The translations under genes were made by a program, and so were the position numbers. A stretch of DNA of 64,000 nucleotides, from contig CM031552.1 of NCBI GenBank assembly GCA_018466975.1, positions 434,001 to 498,000 on the forward strand, in the 5' to 3' direction. The notes below the pieces were generated by a model that searched no databases, was not told the origin of the DNA, and saw only the letters and a list, made by a program, of their open reading frames with translations. Below are positions 60,636 through 64,000 of this stretch, in pieces. Numbering within the stretch: position 1 is the stretch's first letter; every line of letters starts with the position of its first letter. The stretch comes from Sparassis latifolia. Taxonomy: Eukaryota > Basidiomycota > Agaricomycetes > Polyporales > Sparassidaceae.

Positions 60636-62641
60636 TCACATCCTCATATTGGGGACGATGACATCGACAATGATCTCCGCGTCGCCAGGCGTGTCGACGA
60701 AGGCGTTCTTCTCCTTGGCCCTCACACGCCTCTGCTGCATGTTGCACAAATACGAACAGCGAAATGCGCATCAGCTCGATAACGTTACAACACAAGCGCT
60801 AGACCCACCTGGCGCTCCCACTCGCGTTCGCGGTCGCGGTCCCACGCAGTAGTACGTGCAGCGGCGGCGTGGCGGGCGCGCTCGCGGTCGCGTTCCTTGC
60901 GGGCGTGCACGAGTGCGCTGAGAGTTTCCTTCGCCCGCTGCTCTTCGTCGTGGTCCACGGCCAGCGCCTTTGCGTGTACGTCGCGCCCGCGGTCCCCTGC
61001 CGGCTTCTCGCGCCTGTGCGCCTTCGGATCGTCTTTGGACAGCTCCCACTCCTCCTCGTCCGTTTTCCGGCGCCCAAGCTTGCCTACTTCGTTTTCCTTG
61101 TTCGTCTCTTCCGGCTCCTCGGCAATTGCCTCTGAAAGTTCCCGCGCCTTCTGCTTCTCCTTCGAACGCTCGCTACTACTCGAGCTGATGCTGACCGCCG
61201 TGCCAGAGACCGAGCCCGTGCTGGATGCGCTGCTGCTGGGTGCGCGACGCGGCGTGTGAGTAAGCGGGACGAAGTTCTCTGCCGGAGTTGTCCATGCGAA
61301 GGGAGATGTCTCGCACAGTTCCGTGATACTCAGCTCGTAACGCGACTTCGCGCGACTCGGCGTACCCGTCGGGTCATTTTTGTCCTTGGATGTGCGTTCT
61401 GAGTACCTCATCTGCTGCTTCTCTCTCTCCTTCTCCCGGAGCTTCTCTTTTGGTTTCTCCTTGTGGGGTTGGTGAGAATGCCGCGAGGTGGTTGAGGTGG
61501 TCGAGGCGGTCGAAGACGTGTGCTCGATGGGGATTGCGATCGGCTGTGTAGCATTGGAAGGGCATGTCGACGTGGTTTTCGAAGATGAGGACGTCTTGGG
61601 TGGGAGGCGCGAGTTCGCGGCGAACGTGCGCGGAAAGGGATACTCATCCAGCCCGAAGTCGCGTTCGACTGCTTTGCCCTTAGCGCGCTCCTGCCTGAGC
61701 AATGCCCCGAGTGAATGCACTGATGACGACTTGGAGATCGAGTCCGAGGAGGATACGAGCGTCCCTGAAGAGCTGGAGACGCCAGACATCGAGGACCGCG
61801 ACGAAGAGATGATTGGAGCGGGATGGAGGAGGTTTGAGACATTGTGGCTCGGCCCATTCCCCCATGTGCTTGTGCGTGCACCATTGCTGCTTGTATCGAT
61901 GGGCCTGGGATCCTTCTCCACCGTGTATGCGCCCCTGGGGCCGGAACGCTGGTATTCCCACATGGGGGTGCTGCCGACGACGGAGGGGTTCACGAAGAGG
62001 ATGGGTGGGAAGGGTGGCGGGTCGCTCGGAGTGTGCAGATCGTTGACAGTGCCGGGTGATTGAGGGGAGCTGGCTGTAGAGGAGCCGTGGAGCATAGCAT
62101 GGCTCTCTGGGGCGAGAGCCTGAGAGAGGTGGACGAAGCCAGCTGCACGCATATTAGGACCGAGTATGTTGCGGGTGTCGACGGCGCCCTCGGAGTGCCG
62201 GGCAAGCTGGGATGGACTGAGAGCGGGCCGTCCGCGGTGGGTGGATGTGGTGGAGACGGAATGCATGGAGGAGGGCGACGAGGGCTGGGAGTCGGGCTGC
62301 TGGTGGTGGTGGCGGGTTGTGCGCGAGGAGGTGAAGACGAAAGCGGTGCTGCTGCCTGAGCTGGAGCCACTGCCTGTGGTTGAACGGGTGGTGGGAAGGA
62401 TCGGCTTGCAGTCGTCGAGGTTGATGGACGGCGGTGCGGGGGATTTTCGTTGGAGAGAGCGGGTGGGTATGGGTTGGCGGGGCGTGTGCTGGACACCGTA
62501 CCAGTCGCTGGAGAGTTCGGGCTGTCTGGAGAGGACGTGCTGCATAGCTATTGTCGGGCGGGGAACATGGTCGATATGACTGTCGAGAGCAAGAGACGAG
62601 GACGGTCGACCGCTCCCTTTTACACCCCACTTCCCGCACAA
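60636..62641 (-). CDS. Ser-rich disordered protein of unknown function with a distinctive C-terminal exon
   Basis: Exons 60809-62641 and 60636-60734 give 643 residues from the ATG at 62641, or 611 from MQHVLSRQPELSSDWYGVQ at 62545, which I find the better start because motif-like sequence begins there. The body is rich in Ser, Thr and Pro with poly-Ser runs. It becomes Lys/Glu/Arg-rich near the end (EKPKEKLREKEREKQ; ERDRERARHAAAAR). The second exon adds 32 residues, RVRAKEKNAFVDTPGDAEIIVDVIVPNMRM, a compact segment unlike the rest and the only part that looks folded. Unknown family; possibly a regulatory or scaffold protein. Confidence 0.65.
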
Positions 62642-62939
62642 TCCCTAGCCTGCCACATCCGGTCGCTTTCCGGTCCAATCTCCTGGTTGGCTGAATCGGC
62701 TATCTAGATTTACTCCCATCTTTAATCTTATCTTATCTGCGCACCCAACGCACCGTCCCGATACGGACGATATCCCCTTCCCCACAGTTGGCGCACCATG
62801 CAGCTATCTCTCCGGGTGCCACTTCCCCGGCCTGTTGCTATCGCGAGAGTACCTGTCTGACTCCCCGAGCCCGCCCATCGATTCCAGGATATCCACTGAC
62901 TCGCTCTTGACCACCAACCACTCCCATTTCTGCCCCCCT

Positions 62940-63671
62940 ATGCCCGCCATCGCTGAAATCAAAGTCCCTGCAACGGGCAAAACGATCAAGGTCCCCACGG
63001 GGCTCTTCATCAACAATGAGTTCGTGGACTCGGTCGACTCCAAGGAACGCATCGAGTATGTCCTGCCACGTCACGCATATAGTCGTCCGTACATCCGTGC
63101 AGGGTCCTGACACCGTTCGTCTCCTCTCAGCTGCGTCAACCCTGCCACCGAGGAGATCCTCTGTTCAGTCGTCGCAGGTATGTGTTCTCTTGTGATTGAT
63201 CCTGTCTGTCGTCCTACTCCTTCTCGTACTGCTTGACCTACATATTAAAGTACCTAGCATGTATCGTTCCTCACATCTAACCCTGTCCTCCGGGTCTATG
63301 TTCCTCTCATACTTCACGATCTAATGCATGCATCGATCCGATCCAGGGTCCGAAAAAGACATTGACGTCGCTGTCTCGGCCGCGCGCAAGGCGTTCCAGA
63401 CCACCTGGGGCAAAAACGTCACCGGCGTCGAGAGGTCGCGTCTCCTCCACAAGCTCGCGGACCTCATCGAGCGCGACGCGCAGGAGCTCGGCGAGCTCGA
63501 GACCCTCAACAACGGCAAACCTGTCCGCATCGCGAGGTGCGTTACAATCCAGCCCCCTTTCCCCTCCGCCTGTTCTCTCCGTGCTGACGCGTTCACAGGG
63601 ATTTCGACATCGGCGACAGCGTCGGCTGTCTGCGCTACTATGCTGGGTGGGCGGACAAGATCGTCGGTGAG
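62940..63671 (+). CDS. NAD(P)-dependent aldehyde dehydrogenase (partial, runs past window end)
   Basis: Oxidises aldehydes to acids. Visible exons are 62940-63055, 63131-63177, 63347-63536 and 63599-63671, giving the first 142 residues: MPAIAEIKVPATGK, GLFINNEFVDS (family N-terminal motif), NPATEEILCSV, DIDVAVSAARKAF, SRLLHKLADLIERDAQELGELETLNNGKP and DSVGCLRYYAGWADKI. All match class 1/2 aldehyde dehydrogenases; the catalytic Cys and Glu lie beyond the window. Intron 2 (169 bases) is longer than is usual here. The intron after 63671 runs at least to the window end. Confidence 0.92.
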
Positions 63672-64000
63672 GTAAGAGCGTGCTTTCATTCTCACTCACA
63701 TCTAATCCAGTCCGCGCCGCGCTTCACATCTATTTGCATATCTCGCGCACGCTCGTCCGTCCGTTCCTTCAGTTTCTCCAGGGATCGGGAACGTGGCCTG
63801 GGTCTGGGCTGGTTTGTTTACCCAGATGCTGCGAGATCTCTACTTGGTTGTTCACATCTCATATGCGTGCTGTGCCGCGTGCTTATTGGATGGCGAGAGA
63901 CGTGATCCTCGCGGGAGCAGATCTGCGCTATGCACCGTAGCTTCACGCGTTCGATCGTGCGTGTATGCGTCCCTTGCATGGGGCAATGACGAACCCGGAC
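63672..64000 (+). other. Intron of the aldehyde dehydrogenase gene (to window end)
   Basis: Begins GTAAGAG directly after KIVGE. No continuation of the conserved family sequence is readable in the 329 bases left, so the intron is unusually long for this genome or holds a small exon I could not identify. Confidence 0.5.

Overview
This window is nuclear DNA of a filamentous basidiomycete, most likely an agaricomycete (mushroom or bracket-fungus type). Nearly every gene is split by many introns of about 45-75 bases with fungal splice sites, genes sit close together on both strands, and the proteins include mushroom-type families: an adenylate-forming reductase, an expanded kinase-like family and a Ty1/copia element. 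Exon models below were built by joining frames across splice sites. Total coding length was checked for divisibility by three wherever a model is complete.

Layout. 1-2787: NOP9 (cut by the window start) diverging from NCS6. 3960-13006: three repeats of a two-gene module, each a kinase-like gene on the minus strand facing a small plus-strand gene for a hydrophobic/coiled-coil protein, then a 20-copy 17-bp minisatellite (13084-13423). 14020-28246: NOP58, a coiled-coil gene, a secreted serine carboxypeptidase, a secreted ferritin-like protein with internal repeats, an EAF-type elongation factor, an EFM6-type methyltransferase and a glycogen-binding-domain protein. 28247-35358: a very long RGG/Q-rich protein, KRR1 and an NCBP3-like protein. 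35359-48108: an A-T-R adenylate-forming reductase and two copia elements in opposite orientation, with a duplicated ~170-bp sequence on both sides. 48109-52201: a fourth kinase-like gene and a dead fifth copy. 52816-56357: a BolA-like gene, COX15 and proteasome subunit alpha-1. 56358-60635: a gene-poor interval. 60636-62641: a Ser-rich protein of unknown role. 62940-64000: the start of an aldehyde dehydrogenase gene.

Themes. Ribosome and RNA biology is concentrated here (NOP9, NOP58, KRR1, NCS6, NCBP3-like, EFM6-like), often as tight divergent pairs. The most unusual content is the family of kinase-like proteins with near-identical exon sizes (282, 38 and 316 bases). Three members are paired head-to-head with short proteins that also resemble one another. 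This looks like a duplicated two-component module of unknown function. A second theme is non-canonical splicing: four introns need GC donors and one in the carboxypeptidase gene fits only an AT-AC pair.
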